Assembly: GCA_964517265.1 (NCBI GenBank)
Contig: CAZFBS010000025.1
Span: 1 to 43,024, forward strand
DNA length: 43,024 bases
Source: REEP01 sp964517265
GTDB taxonomy: Bacteria; Pseudomonadota; Alphaproteobacteria; Rhodospirillales; Defluviicoccaceae
Reading direction: 5' to 3'
This document shows positions 15,661-24,068 of this stretch, one piece after another. The position numbers and the translations under genes are program-made. The notes beneath the pieces are model-generated. The model had not been told where the DNA came from. It searched no databases and saw only the letters and a program-made list of their open reading frames with translations. Position 1 is the stretch's first letter, and every line of letters starts with the position of its first letter.

Positions 15661-16473
15661 TCAGGACGGCTCGGCGCGAACCGTACGGGCCAGAGTGAGA
15701 ACGTCAACGCGCTCGGCTCCGGCGGCGAGCAGCGCGCGGACACACGCCGCCAGCGTGGCGCCCGTGGTATGCACGTCGTCAACAAGAACGATATGTTCGC
15801 CAACCACGCGATGACGCTGGCGCGGATGGACAGCGATCGCCCCCTGGAGCGTGCGCCGCCGTGCCGAGGGCCCCAGCGTGCCCAGCTTCGGCGTGCGCTT
15901 GCGGCGCACCAGTAAATCGGGCACGACCGCAACAGCGGACAGGCGGCCGATGGCGTACGCGAGGAGCGCAGCCTGGTTGTAACGGCGCGCGAACAGGCGG
16001 GTCCAATGCAGCGGTACCGGCACAAGAAGATCCGCATCCGCCAGAATACCGGCGCCCACGCGGGCCATCCAACTCCCGAACGGCACCGCAGCTTCACCAC
16101 GATCCCCGTGCTTGAACTTCAGAATCAGCGGCTTGCTGCCTTCGTCGTAGACCAGCACCGCCCGCGCACGCCGGTAGGCGGGGCGGCTGCGGGCACACTC
16201 GCCGCAGATCGCATCCTCCCCCAGATCGACGGTGAACGGCACGCCGCAGACGGCGCAAAAAGGTGCCTCGATGAACCGAAGCTGTGACCAGCAGGTGGAG
16301 CAGAGGGTGCCGACGGCATCGACAATCCTACCGCACCTTGGGCACTGCGGCGGCATCAGGATATCGACAGCCTTGCCGAGAAGCCAGCGCACATGTCCCC
16401 ATACGGCCGCCACGCGAGATGGCGGCAAAGGCGTGGAAGAGTGTGCGGCCTCAGGATCGGCAACTGGCGACAC
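15661..16473 (-). CDS. comF: ComF family phosphoribosyltransferase-like protein
   Basis: 270 residues. Two zinc-binding Cys clusters (Cys44/47/58/61 and Cys73/76/90/93) precede a PRTase domain. That domain holds LILKFKHGDRG, VPVPLHWTRLFARRYNQAAL and the PRPP-binding loop IVLVDDVHTTGATL (about 228-241). ComF proteins assist DNA uptake or processing in competent bacteria; outside competence their role is uncertain and no other competence gene is in the window. It diverges from the methyltransferase gene at 16573. A perfect TGAGGCG-C-CGCCTCA palindrome overlaps its stop codon (15649-15663) but has no loop and no T-run. Confidence 0.92.
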   Translation of the reverse strand: MSPVADPEAAHSSTPLPPSRVAAVWGHVRWLLGKAVDILMPPQCPRCGRIVDAVGTLCSTCWSQLRFIEAPFCAVCGVPFTVDLGEDAICGECARSRPAYRRARAVLVYDEGSKPLILKFKHGDRGEAAVPFGSWMARVGAGILADADLLVPVPLHWTRLFARRYNQAALLAYAIGRLSAVAVVPDLLVRRKRTPKLGTLGPSARRRTLQGAIAVHPRQRHRVVGEHIVLVDDVHTTGATLAACVRALLAAGAERVDVLTLARTVRAEPS

Positions 16474-16516
16474 AGGCCTCGGCGCTCCCTTTCATCGACC
16501 GCCACTCCATGCCATG

Positions 16517-16557
16517 TTAAGAGACGAACAGCAAGTAAGCGCCGCAACTCTTAAGAG
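16517..16557. repeat. Inverted repeat in the comF/methyltransferase divergent promoter region
   Basis: TTAAGAG (16517-16523) is matched by CTCTTAA (16548-16554), 24 bases apart. The second arm extends to a 10-bp palindrome CTCTTAAGAG (16548-16557). It lies between two divergent starts, just before the methyltransferase ATG, where a dimeric regulator could bind; no regulator is identified. Confidence 0.35.
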
Positions 16558-16572
16558 AAAATTTGATATGTC

Positions 16573-17478
16573 ATGTCCGCCACCATGAACGTTTTCGATC
16601 GCGATGTCGTCCGCCGGCATCGCGATCGGGCGGCACCGCGTCTCGACGCTCATGACTTCCTGCTACGCGAGGTGGGCGAGCGGCTGGTCGACCGCCTCGA
16701 CGACATCCGCCGGACCTTTCCGCTGACGCTGGACCTGGGTTGCCATTCAGGTCAGTTGAGCCGCCTTGTTGGAAGGCGCGGCGGAATTAAGTCGTTGATA
16801 CACTGCGATCTGTCGGGAGCGATGGCGGCCATCGCGCCCGCTCCAGCCTTGGTCGCCGATGAAGAGATCCTGCCGTTCGGCAACAGGGAGTTCGATGCCG
16901 TTCTCAGCCTGCTCAGTCTGCACTGGATCAACGATCTTCCCGGCGCGTTGTGCCAGATTCGGATGGCGCTCAAGCCTGACGGGCTGTTCCTCGCGGCAAT
17001 GCTGGGGGGCGACACGCTGAAGGAGTTGCGCCGCGCCCTGATGGAAGCCGAGAGCGCCGTCGAGGGTGGAGTCAGTCCGCGCGTCTCCCCTTTCGCCGAT
17101 GTGCGTGATGCCGGAGCATTGTTGCAGCGGGCAGGCTTCGCCCTGCCCGTGGTCGATACCGAGATCATCGAAGTGCGTTATTCTGATCCTTTCAAGCTGA
17201 TGGCCGATCTGCGGGGAATGGGAGAGAGCAACGCCGTTCGTCACCGGCGCAAAAAATTCACCCGGCGCGCCACGCTGCTGAATGCCGCTTCCCGTTATGT
17301 AGAGCTGTTTGGGGACGCGTCCGGCATCCCTGCGACGTTTCAGATTCTTTACCTGACCGCTTGGGCACCCCATCCTTCACAGCAACAGCCGCTGCGGCCG
17401 GGAAGCGCCGCGAACCGTCTTGCCGACGTTGTCGGCGGCAGCGAACCTGTATCGGGAGTCTCCTCCACCCGGCCTTGA
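16573..17478 (+). CDS. SAM-dependent methyltransferase-fold protein, NDUFAF5-like
   Basis: 301 residues (alternative ATG at 16585). Class I SAM fold: motif I TLDLGCHSGQL (52-62), the acidic loop HCDLS, and post-I EEILPFGNREFDAVLSLLSL. The stretch SLHWINDLPGALCQIRMALK with LFLAAMLGGDTLKELRRAL is strongly characteristic of NDUFAF5 and its alphaproteobacterial orthologues. Human NDUFAF5 hydroxylates an arginine of the complex I subunit NDUFS7 rather than methylating; the bacterial function is inferred to be similar. The last 40 residues (from about 262) are low in order and probably not conserved. It diverges from comF. Confidence 0.88.
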   Translation: MSATMNVFDRDVVRRHRDRAAPRLDAHDFLLREVGERLVDRLDDIRRTFPLTLDLGCHSGQLSRLVGRRGGIKSLIHCDLSGAMAAIAPAPALVADEEILPFGNREFDAVLSLLSLHWINDLPGALCQIRMALKPDGLFLAAMLGGDTLKELRRALMEAESAVEGGVSPRVSPFADVRDAGALLQRAGFALPVVDTEIIEVRYSDPFKLMADLRGMGESNAVRHRRKKFTRRATLLNAASRYVELFGDASGIPATFQILYLTAWAPHPSQQQPLRPGSAANRLADVVGGSEPVSGVSSTRP

Positions 17479-17579
17479 TCCGGCACACGGATGATGAAGC
17501 CGGAGGCTTGACCTTTCACAGCGACCCGGGCAGAGGAACGATGGTATAAAGTGCGACGATCCAGGACGGGGCAGGCGCA

Positions 17580-17813
17580 GTGGCGGAGGTCGACAGGGAA
17601 ATCGAAGATCTTGCGGCGAAGCTCTCGGAGCTGAAGGCAGAGTTGAAGAATGCCTATTGGACGGATGCCGGTGTGCGCGATCTGCAGAATGCCTTGCGCA
17701 GGCAGCTCGGCAGCTACAGCGCCTGGGCAGCGGACAAGGCTCCCTTGCATCAGCGCACGCGCATCGCTGCTCGCTACGAAGCGCAGTTTGCCGATCTGCT
17801 TTGGCCGCAATGA
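17580..17813 (+). CDS. Small coiled-coil protein of unknown function
   Basis: 77 residues, GTG start at 17580, with GGACGGGGCAGG just upstream as a loose ribosome site. The first 25 residues (VDREIEDLAAKLSELKAELK) form a clear heptad-type coiled coil. The rest is helical (VRDLQNALRRQLGSYSAWAA) and ends RYEAQFADLLWPQ. There is no recognised family. It lies 37 bases before sfsA on the same strand and may be co-transcribed with it. Confidence 0.55.
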   Translation: MAEVDREIEDLAAKLSELKAELKNAYWTDAGVRDLQNALRRQLGSYSAWAADKAPLHQRTRIAARYEAQFADLLWPQ

Positions 17814-17850
17814 AGCGACGTGTTGAACGGGATTGCCGGCACTGCTGACG

Positions 17851-18615
17851 ATGACCTTCGACGAGCCCCTGCTCCGCGGCACACTGGTTCGCCGCTATCA
17901 GCGGTTTTTGGCGGACGTGGCGCTTGACGGTGGTGAGACAGTCACCGCCCACTGCGCCAACCCGGGATCGATGCTCGGCGTTAGCACACCCGGCTCGGAG
18001 GTCTGGTTGTCTGCCGCTAGCAATCCAGCCCGGCGGCTGCGGCACACCTGGGAGTTGATCCAGGTCGGCAGCACCCTGGTCGGCATCAACACCGGCCGAG
18101 CGAACCCGTTGGTTGCGCGGGCAATCGCCGGAGGAACGATCCCGGAACTCGGCGCCTACGCCGGGTGCCGGCGCGAAGTCAAGCTCGGCAGTAACTCGCG
18201 CATTGATTTGCTGCTGGAGGGGGCCGGCCGGGCGCCGTGCCTCGTCGAAGTCAAGAACGTGACCTTGCGCCGCGACAGCCGGCCTGGTCGCCCCTTTGAA
18301 TTTCCGGACGCCGTGACCGCGCGCGGAACCAAGCACCTGCGCGAACTCGCGCGCGCCGCGCAAGAGGGCGCTCGCGCTGTCATGGTTTACCTGGCGCAAC
18401 GTGATGACAGCGATGATTTTGCCGTCGCCGATGACATTGACCCGGCTTATGCCGAGGCTTTGCGTGCAGCGATGGCAGTGGGCGTGGAGGCGTTCTGTTA
18501 CCGCTGCCGCGTTTCCCTTACCGGAATCGAAGTGCGCGATCGCGTACCGATATGTTGCGATGGGCGCCCTGAAGGGTATGCCCACCCGTCAAGGAATGGC
18601 ATACTGCTGACATGA
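17851..18615 (+). CDS. sfsA: Sugar fermentation stimulation protein SfsA
   Basis: 254 residues from the ATG at 17851; an in-frame TTG at 17833 would add six residues not usual in the family. It opens LLRGTLVRRYQRFLADVAL, the standard SfsA start, and continues with TAHCANPGSM, GINTGRANPLVARAI, RIDLLLEG and LVEVKNVTL. RIDLLL plus the E-x-K of VEVKN resemble a PD-(D/E)XK nuclease core, a known feature of the family, whose function remains unclear despite the name. The stop overlaps the map start as ATGA. Confidence 0.93.
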   Translation: MTFDEPLLRGTLVRRYQRFLADVALDGGETVTAHCANPGSMLGVSTPGSEVWLSAASNPARRLRHTWELIQVGSTLVGINTGRANPLVARAIAGGTIPELGAYAGCRREVKLGSNSRIDLLLEGAGRAPCLVEVKNVTLRRDSRPGRPFEFPDAVTARGTKHLRELARAAQEGARAVMVYLAQRDDSDDFAVADDIDPAYAEALRAAMAVGVEAFCYRCRVSLTGIEVRDRVPICCDGRPEGYAHPSRNGILLT

Positions 18616-19433
18616 ATAATATGCGTGAAGGATCATCCCTCTACGATAGCCGGCCGATCAAGCTCCATGGCCCCGGCGAGTTCGCCGGAATGCGCAGGGC
18701 CGGGCGTCTCGCGGCCGAAACACTCGATTTCATTACGCCGCACGTTCAACCTGGTGTGCGCACCGATACGCTTGATCAACTCTGTGCCGATTTCATCGAA
18801 AGCCGCGGCGCGATCGCGGCGCCGCTCAACTATCGCGGCTTTCCGAAATCCATCTGCACCTCCATCAACCACGTCGTGTGCCATGGCATTCCAGGCGAAA
18901 AAAAGCTGCGCGAGGGCGATATTCTCAATATCGACGTGACTGTGATCATCGACGGTTGGCACGGGGACACCAGCCGTATGTTCTGTGTCGGCACGGTTCC
19001 GGTGAAAGCGCAGCGGCTGATCGAGATCACCTACGAGGCGATGTGGCGCGGGATTGAGGCAGTTCGGCCGGGCGCTACCGTCGGTGACATCGGCCATGCC
19101 ATCCAGAGCTTCGTCGAGGCCCATCGCTTCAGCGTCGTCCGCGACTTTTGTGGTCACGGTCTCGGCCGCGTTTTTCACGAAGCGCCCAATATCCTTCATT
19201 TCGGGCGCGCCGGCGAAGGGCCGACGCTGCAGGAAGGCATGTTTTTCACGGTGGAGCCGATGATCAACGCGGGCCGCTTCGATGTAAAGGTGCTCAATGA
19301 CGGCTGGACCGCGGTTACCAAGGACCGGTCCCTCTCCGCACAGTTCGAGCACTCTCTCGGTGTGACCGCCGATGGTTACGAGGTCTTCACCCGCTCTCCC
19401 GCCGGTCTCGACCGGCCGCCCTACGCAATCTGA
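18612..19433 (+). CDS. map: Methionine aminopeptidase type I
   Basis: 273 residues. All metal ligands of the pita-bread fold are present: Asp108 (NIDVTV), Asp119 (HGDTSR), His182 (CGHGLG), Glu215 (TVEPM) and Glu246 (QFEHS), together with His91 in VVCHGIPG. It removes the N-terminal Met from nascent proteins and is essential in most bacteria. The start is fixed by the ATGA overlap with sfsA, and the stop overlaps radC as TGATG, so the three genes are translationally coupled. Confidence 0.96.
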   Translation: MNNMREGSSLYDSRPIKLHGPGEFAGMRRAGRLAAETLDFITPHVQPGVRTDTLDQLCADFIESRGAIAAPLNYRGFPKSICTSINHVVCHGIPGEKKLREGDILNIDVTVIIDGWHGDTSRMFCVGTVPVKAQRLIEITYEAMWRGIEAVRPGATVGDIGHAIQSFVEAHRFSVVRDFCGHGLGRVFHEAPNILHFGRAGEGPTLQEGMFFTVEPMINAGRFDVKVLNDGWTAVTKDRSLSAQFEHSLGVTADGYEVFTRSPAGLDRPPYAI

Positions 19434-20191
19434 TGCCCCGGCCGCGGGAGCCCATTCCTGAGGCGGCCGCTGAGATACAAGAAAAGCGCTCCGCCGGGGG
19501 GGATGATAAGGGTCCCACCAAACTCCCATTCAGGGGTCATCGGGATCGGGTGCGCAGACGGTTTTTGAATGCCGGAGCGGAAGCGCTTGCGGATTATGAG
19601 CTGCTCGAACTTTTGTTGTTCTACTCGGTCGAGCGGGTGGATGTAAAACCGCTGGCAAAGGCTCTCTTGAAGGAGTTCGGCAGTCTTGGCGGCATCCTGG
19701 CCGCCAGCCGCGAGCAATTGGAAAAGCATGAAAAACTGAGTGAACGGACCACCGTTCATTTGAAAGCTATCCGCGAGACCGCTCGGCGGCTGGCGAAAGA
19801 AGCCTTCATCGACCGACCCGTCGTATCATCGTGGAACCAGCTTCTCGACTACTGTCGCATCGCCATGGCGGACGAGCAGACCGAACGTTTCCGCATTCTG
19901 TTTCTTGATCGAAAAAACAGGATCATCCGTGACGAGGTACAGCAGACCGGGACCGTGGACCATACGCCTTTGTATCCCCGAGAGGTGATCAAGCGGACCT
20001 TCGAACTCGGGGCCTCATCTCTCATTCTCGTCCACAATCACCCCTCCGGCGATCCGACCCCTTCTCCGGCCGACGTCGCGATAACCCGCGAGTTGAGCGA
20101 GATCGGAGCCAAGCTCGGCATCACCCTGCACGACCACGTCATCATCGCCAAAGGCGGCTATCGCTCGCTGAAGGCGATGGGGCTGCTTTAA
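19433..20191 (+). CDS. radC: RadC family JAB-domain protein
   Basis: 252 residues. The N-terminal 30 residues are disordered (Pro, Glu, Lys rich). A helix-hairpin-helix-like region follows (ADYELLELLLFYSVERVDVK). The MPN/JAB metalloprotease-like domain comes last, with LFLDRKNRIIRDE, the ligand motif HNHPSGDPTPSPAD (His201, His203, Asp214) and the end GYRSLKAMGLL. RadC was linked to DNA repair historically, but its activity is unproven; the JAB motif predicts a zinc hydrolase. It is coupled to map by a one-base overlap and ends 32 bases from the convergent dehydrogenase gene. Confidence 0.94.
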   Translation: MPRPREPIPEAAAEIQEKRSAGGDDKGPTKLPFRGHRDRVRRRFLNAGAEALADYELLELLLFYSVERVDVKPLAKALLKEFGSLGGILAASREQLEKHEKLSERTTVHLKAIRETARRLAKEAFIDRPVVSSWNQLLDYCRIAMADEQTERFRILFLDRKNRIIRDEVQQTGTVDHTPLYPREVIKRTFELGASSLILVHNHPSGDPTPSPADVAITRELSEIGAKLGITLHDHVIIAKGGYRSLKAMGLL

Positions 20192-20223
20192 AAAAACAAG
20201 CGGCTGGTGCCAGCGAGAGAGCC

Positions 20224-21405
20224 CTATCCTTCCTCGGCCGGCGTCAAACGCAAGACCTCGCCGTCCTCATGCTCGGTGATCACCCAGATCGCGCCATCAT
20301 CGGCCACCTCGACATCGCGAATGCGGCGGCCAAGGTCGATCCATTCCTGCTCGACAACCTCGCCATTGCTCACTCGAACACGCACGATCCCTTTGGCGGC
20401 CAGCCCACCGCTGAGCAGATCGCTGCGCCAGTTGGAGAAGAGATTGCCGGTATAAACCACGAGGCCCGAAGGCGCGACCGTCCGATCGAAGATGTGGATC
20501 GGAGACGTCATTCCTTCCTTCTCCGTCCCGACGCCGATCGGCGCGCCCGAGTAGTCGGTTCCGCCGGTAAGGAACGGCCAGCCGTAATTGTTGCCGGCCT
20601 CGATGCGCTCGATCTCGTCGCCGCCCTTCGGCCCATGATCGTTGGCCCATAATTGCTTCGTCTCCGGATCGAAGGCGAGGCCTTGCGGGTTGCGGTGACC
20701 CCAGCTGTAGATCTTGTCGTCCTTGCCGTCATCGTCGAGGAAGGGATTGTCCTCGGGAACGCTGCCGTCGTCGGCAACGCGGATGATCGAGCCGGCCTGG
20801 TCATCCGGTTTCTGGGCGCGGGAGATGTTGCGCCGCTCGCCGATCGAAAGGAACAGCGTGCCGTCTTCGGGATGAAAGGCCATCCGGCCCCCGAAGTGCA
20901 AGCCGCTGGAATCCTGATCTTCCGCGTTCATCTCGAAGATGGTCTCGACATCCTCAAGGCGCGCGGCCCCATTGCTCTCCACAAACCGCCCGCGTACGAT
21001 TGCGGTGCCGGTCCCATATTCGCTTGGCTTCGACAGGCTCAAGTAGACAAGGTTGTTCTCCTCGAAGTCCGGATGCAAAACGACATCGAACAACCCGCCC
21101 TGGCTGCGTCCCGTTTTGCCCTTGAAGCGGAAGACCTCCGGAACCCCCTCCACCGGCTCCGATAGATCGCCGTCACGGGAGCCGATGCGCAACTGACCCG
21201 GATTACGCTCGGTCACCAGGAACCGTCCGTCGGGGAGAAAGGCGAAGCCCCACGGGTGTTCGAGGCCCTCGGCAATCGTCTCGACGCGCAACTGGTGATG
21301 CTCGGTGTCGACCGCCGTCTCCGCCGTCTCCGCCGACAGCGCCGTCGGCGCCATCAATCCCAGCGCAAGCAAGATTCCAATCGTTGAGCGGCAGGCACTG
21401 CGCAT
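20224..21405 (-). CDS. PQQ-dependent aldose sugar dehydrogenase (YliI/Asd-like)
   Basis: 393 residues with AAGGAG nine bases before the ATG. A Sec signal peptide (1-25, cleavage after ALSA) sends it to the periplasm. It is a six-bladed beta-propeller of the soluble glucose/sorbosone dehydrogenase family. LEHPWGFAFLPDGRFLVTER opens it, and other blades include GGLFDVVLHPDF, HFGGRMAFHPEDGTLFLSIG, SWGHRNPQGLAFDP and NDHGPKGGDEIERI. The HFGG and GHRNPQG stretches contain the PQQ/Ca2+ site residues of this family. It would oxidise aldoses to lactones, passing electrons to the respiratory chain. No PQQ synthesis gene is in the window. Confidence 0.9.
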   Translation of the reverse strand: MRSACRSTIGILLALGLMAPTALSAETAETAVDTEHHQLRVETIAEGLEHPWGFAFLPDGRFLVTERNPGQLRIGSRDGDLSEPVEGVPEVFRFKGKTGRSQGGLFDVVLHPDFEENNLVYLSLSKPSEYGTGTAIVRGRFVESNGAARLEDVETIFEMNAEDQDSSGLHFGGRMAFHPEDGTLFLSIGERRNISRAQKPDDQAGSIIRVADDGSVPEDNPFLDDDGKDDKIYSWGHRNPQGLAFDPETKQLWANDHGPKGGDEIERIEAGNNYGWPFLTGGTDYSGAPIGVGTEKEGMTSPIHIFDRTVAPSGLVVYTGNLFSNWRSDLLSGGLAAKGIVRVRVSNGEVVEQEWIDLGRRIRDVEVADDGAIWVITEHEDGEVLRLTPAEEG

Positions 21406-21641
21406 GGTGGTCGTCTCCTTTGCGGCCGGTCCGCAGGAAACAACGCCCGCGCCGGCGAACGCGTTCCCTGCGGGGCCACAGAAGATCTCCCATCGGAAGA
21501 CAAGTTTGCCGCAAGCTGGCCGGGGGACGCTTTCAGATACGTCCGGCCGGCTTCAGAGATCCCATCCCGAAAAATCTCATGGTCGCGGCGCGGGTTTTCC
21601 TGCCGCCGCCGGAGCCTGCAGTAGAGTGAGGCGGCGCCCCA

Positions 21642-22184
21642 TCAACTGCTTTTGCAGGCCTCCGTGATTGCATTATAGGCTGCGGTGAAGCCGCTCAGAG
21701 AATAGGTATCCGTGGTCAACGTACCGCGGCTCGATGTCCCCTTGATGACCATCGATTTACCCGCCTTCATCGCGGCAACCAAAGCCCTGTCGCCCTCATC
21801 GCCGACAGCCCAGGCGTCGCCTTTGCCGTCATTGTCGCGATTGCGGGTGTAGAGTTCGTAGTTGGTGCCGTCGATGTCGACGGTGACTTTGCTCCCGGCC
21901 TTGTAGGGATAACCCGCTTCAACGGTCAACACGCCGTTCGATTTTTCCGCTGGACGGATGCTGACAAGGACGTAGGTGGCGCCACGGCTGGTGTAGGCTC
22001 CCTCCGCCTTCTTGGGCGCACTGCCGATATAGCAGAGCGGCTTGCCCTCTTCCGTGTCGGTAAAGGCGGTCCAGTCGCTGTAGGTGCCGATCGTTTTCTG
22101 CTCCGCAAAAGTCTCACCGGGCGCGATCGCGACACCGGCGCTCACGACAGCAGCAACAATGAGGTGCGTGCATATCCTTTTCAT
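21642..22184 (-). CDS. Invasion-associated locus B (IalB) family exported protein
   Basis: 180 residues from the ATG at 22184. The signal peptide (1-29, ending GETFA) is followed by a small beta-rich domain. IalB hallmarks are TYSDWTAFTDTEEGKPLCYI, SIRPAEKSNGVLTVEAGYPY, GSKVTVDIDG, AMKAGKSMVIKGTSSRGT and TDTYSLSGFTAA. The two Cys residues (LCYI and the last residues EACKSS) probably form a disulfide. IalB in Bartonella aids erythrocyte entry, but relatives are widespread in free-living alphaproteobacteria, where the role is unknown. It diverges from the asparaginase gene at 22293. Confidence 0.87.
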   Translation of the reverse strand: MKRICTHLIVAAVVSAGVAIAPGETFAEQKTIGTYSDWTAFTDTEEGKPLCYIGSAPKKAEGAYTSRGATYVLVSIRPAEKSNGVLTVEAGYPYKAGSKVTVDIDGTNYELYTRNRDNDGKGDAWAVGDEGDRALVAAMKAGKSMVIKGTSSRGTLTTDTYSLSGFTAAYNAITEACKSS

Positions 22185-22292
22185 GATGGCCCAATGTTCC
22201 TGCAAAATGATGAGGAAAGACGACGCGGGATTGTCAATCCCGGGGGACCATGGCAGACATTCGCCCGCAAAGGCAACACCGGGACATGAGAG

Positions 22293-23306
22293 ATGGACGG
22301 ATGCAATCCGGTGATGGTTGAAGTCACCCGCGGCGAGCGGACCGAGAGCCGCCATCGTGGCGCCGCAGCGGTTGTCGACGCCGAGGGCACCGTGGTGGCG
22401 TCCTGGGGTGATCCTGCCCGGCCGGTCTTTCCACGCTCTGCGGTCAAACCATTGCAGGCGCTGCCTTTGCTGGAGACCGGCGCGGCCGATCGGATGGGCG
22501 TAAGCGATGAAGAAATCGCGCTCGCGTGCGGCTCGCATGGCGGCGAGCCGGAGCACGTCCAACGGGTCGGTGCCTGGCTCGCCCGCATCGGCCTGACCCC
22601 GAGCGCCCTCGTCTGCGGCCCCCATCCACCGCTGACAGAAGATGCTGCGCGCACCGTGATTCGCCAGGGCCAGGAGTTTTCCCGGCTGCATAACAACTGC
22701 TCGGGCAAGCACGCCGGCTATCTCACCACGGCCGTCCACCTGCGCGAGCCGATCACCGGATATGCCGGCTCGGTGCACCCGGTGCAGTTGCGCATCCAGC
22801 GTGTGCTGTCCCAGATGGGCGGGCAGGAACTGCGTGACGATGGGCGCGGGACCGACGGCTGCGGTGTGCCGACCTGGGCAACGCCGTTGACATCGCTGGC
22901 GAGGGCGATGGCGCGGCTCGTTGCGCCGGACCGTCTCGGCCGTCTTCGCGCGGAGGCGGCACGGCGGGTGGTGGCGGCGATGATGAGCCACAGTCATCTG
23001 GTCGCGGGCCAACACCGGTTCGATACCGTAGTGATGAGCGCCGCACGCGGCACGATCCTGACCAAGACCGGTGCCGAGGGCATTCATGTTGCCGGGCTGC
23101 TCCGCCAAGGCCTTGGCATTGCCATCAAGATTGACGATGGCGCCCGTCGGGCCGCCGAGACTGCGCTGGCGGCATTGCTGATCCGGTTCGGAAACCTCGA
23201 AGCAGAGGTCCTGCAGACGGTGCAGAGCTATATCGATGTGCCGGTTCGTAACACGCTGGATGCCCGTGTCGGCGCCATACGCTTGGCGCCGCACTGGCCA
23301 GCGTAG
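22293..23306 (+). CDS. Class 3 L-asparaginase (Rhizobium etli ReAV type)
   Basis: 337 residues of the asparaginase_II family, unrelated to E. coli AnsA/AnsB. Residues match the R. etli ReAV active site almost number for number: Ser49-x-x-Lys52 (RSAVKPLQ), Ser81 (ACGSHGG), and the zinc-site Cys136, Lys139 (NNCSGKHAG) and Cys190 (TDGCGVPTW). Lys258 (LTKTGAEG) is the likely second catalytic Lys. It hydrolyses L-asparagine to aspartate and ammonia. The ATG at 22293 has no strong ribosome site; an ATG at 22314 is possible but would trim the first strand. Its position near an amino-acid importer (about 13 kb away) is not evidence of linkage. Confidence 0.92.
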   Translation: MDGCNPVMVEVTRGERTESRHRGAAAVVDAEGTVVASWGDPARPVFPRSAVKPLQALPLLETGAADRMGVSDEEIALACGSHGGEPEHVQRVGAWLARIGLTPSALVCGPHPPLTEDAARTVIRQGQEFSRLHNNCSGKHAGYLTTAVHLREPITGYAGSVHPVQLRIQRVLSQMGGQELRDDGRGTDGCGVPTWATPLTSLARAMARLVAPDRLGRLRAEAARRVVAAMMSHSHLVAGQHRFDTVVMSAARGTILTKTGAEGIHVAGLLRQGLGIAIKIDDGARRAAETALAALLIRFGNLEAEVLQTVQSYIDVPVRNTLDARVGAIRLAPHWPA

Positions 23307-23368
23307 AGATCAAGACGATGCCGACAGGGGACGGCTGACATATCCGGATCAGCTTTCAGGCTTGACCC

Positions 23369-23947
23369 TTATCCTCGCCCCTTATCCTCGTAAGCCGGCG
23401 GGCGATCACGAAAGACGTCCATCTGGCGGCGCAGACGCGGACTGCCGAATACCGGCTCGGGCAGCCGCTCGGGTGGTCCGCCCGCCCACTGCGGCCGCCG
23501 AGAGAAGCGGCCGAGGCTGATCAGGCGGTCATACATCACGATGGCCCCTGCGATTCCGACGTTGAGGGCAAATCGGGTCGGAATGATGATCAAATGGTCG
23601 CAGCGGGCGACCAGCGGGGGGGACAGCGAGCCGCGCTCCGGGCCGAACACATAGGCTGCCTGCCGCGGATGATGAAAGCTGGGCAGATCCACAGCCTGAT
23701 CAAGCAATTCGACACCGACCAGCGTACAGCCGCGCGGCAACACAAGATCGTCCAACCGGGGAAAGCTGTAGAATGGGATCTGGCCCTCGGCGTTGGACGT
23801 GTCCGACTGTCCGCCGAGCGGCTGGGGATAGGCGGCGGCGATGGTAAAGACGAAGCTGGCGCCGAATGCATGGGCAGACCGGAACAGGCTGCCGACGTTC
23901 ATCGCTTTGGTGATGCCCTCGACCCCGATCGCGAAATACCCGCGCAT
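23369..23947 (-). CDS. SPOUT (TrmH-type) RNA 2'-O-methyltransferase
   Basis: 192 residues from the ATG at 23947, which has GAAGG seven bases upstream; a GTG at 23971 is a weaker option. The three SpoU motifs are visible: NVGSLFRSAHAFGA (motif 1), VFGPERGSLS (motif 2) and IPTRFALNVGIAGAIVMYDR (motif 3), which form the knotted SAM site. The target RNA cannot be told from sequence. The C-terminus (from about 153) is an Arg/Pro-rich tail. The last codons and stop lie in a tandem repeat of about 14 bases (two copies of CGAGGATAAGGG). It is convergent with the asparaginase gene. Confidence 0.9.
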   Translation of the reverse strand: MRGYFAIGVEGITKAMNVGSLFRSAHAFGASFVFTIAAAYPQPLGGQSDTSNAEGQIPFYSFPRLDDLVLPRGCTLVGVELLDQAVDLPSFHHPRQAAYVFGPERGSLSPPLVARCDHLIIIPTRFALNVGIAGAIVMYDRLISLGRFSRRPQWAGGPPERLPEPVFGSPRLRRQMDVFRDRPPAYEDKGRG

Positions 23948-24068
23948 GTGCCTGCCTTCGCCCGTCTTCACCCGAAGCCGGAGGTTGACTCTGTTTTGCC
24001 GGCTTGGTCAAACGGTAACGTCACTTCGGGCACAGCAGTCGGGCGGCAAACGGTTGGGGAGAGCGACG

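Noticed and set aside
15649..15663. TGAGGCG-C-CGCCTCA palindrome at the comF stop as a terminator
   Set aside because: A single-base loop cannot form a terminator hairpin and no T-tract follows.
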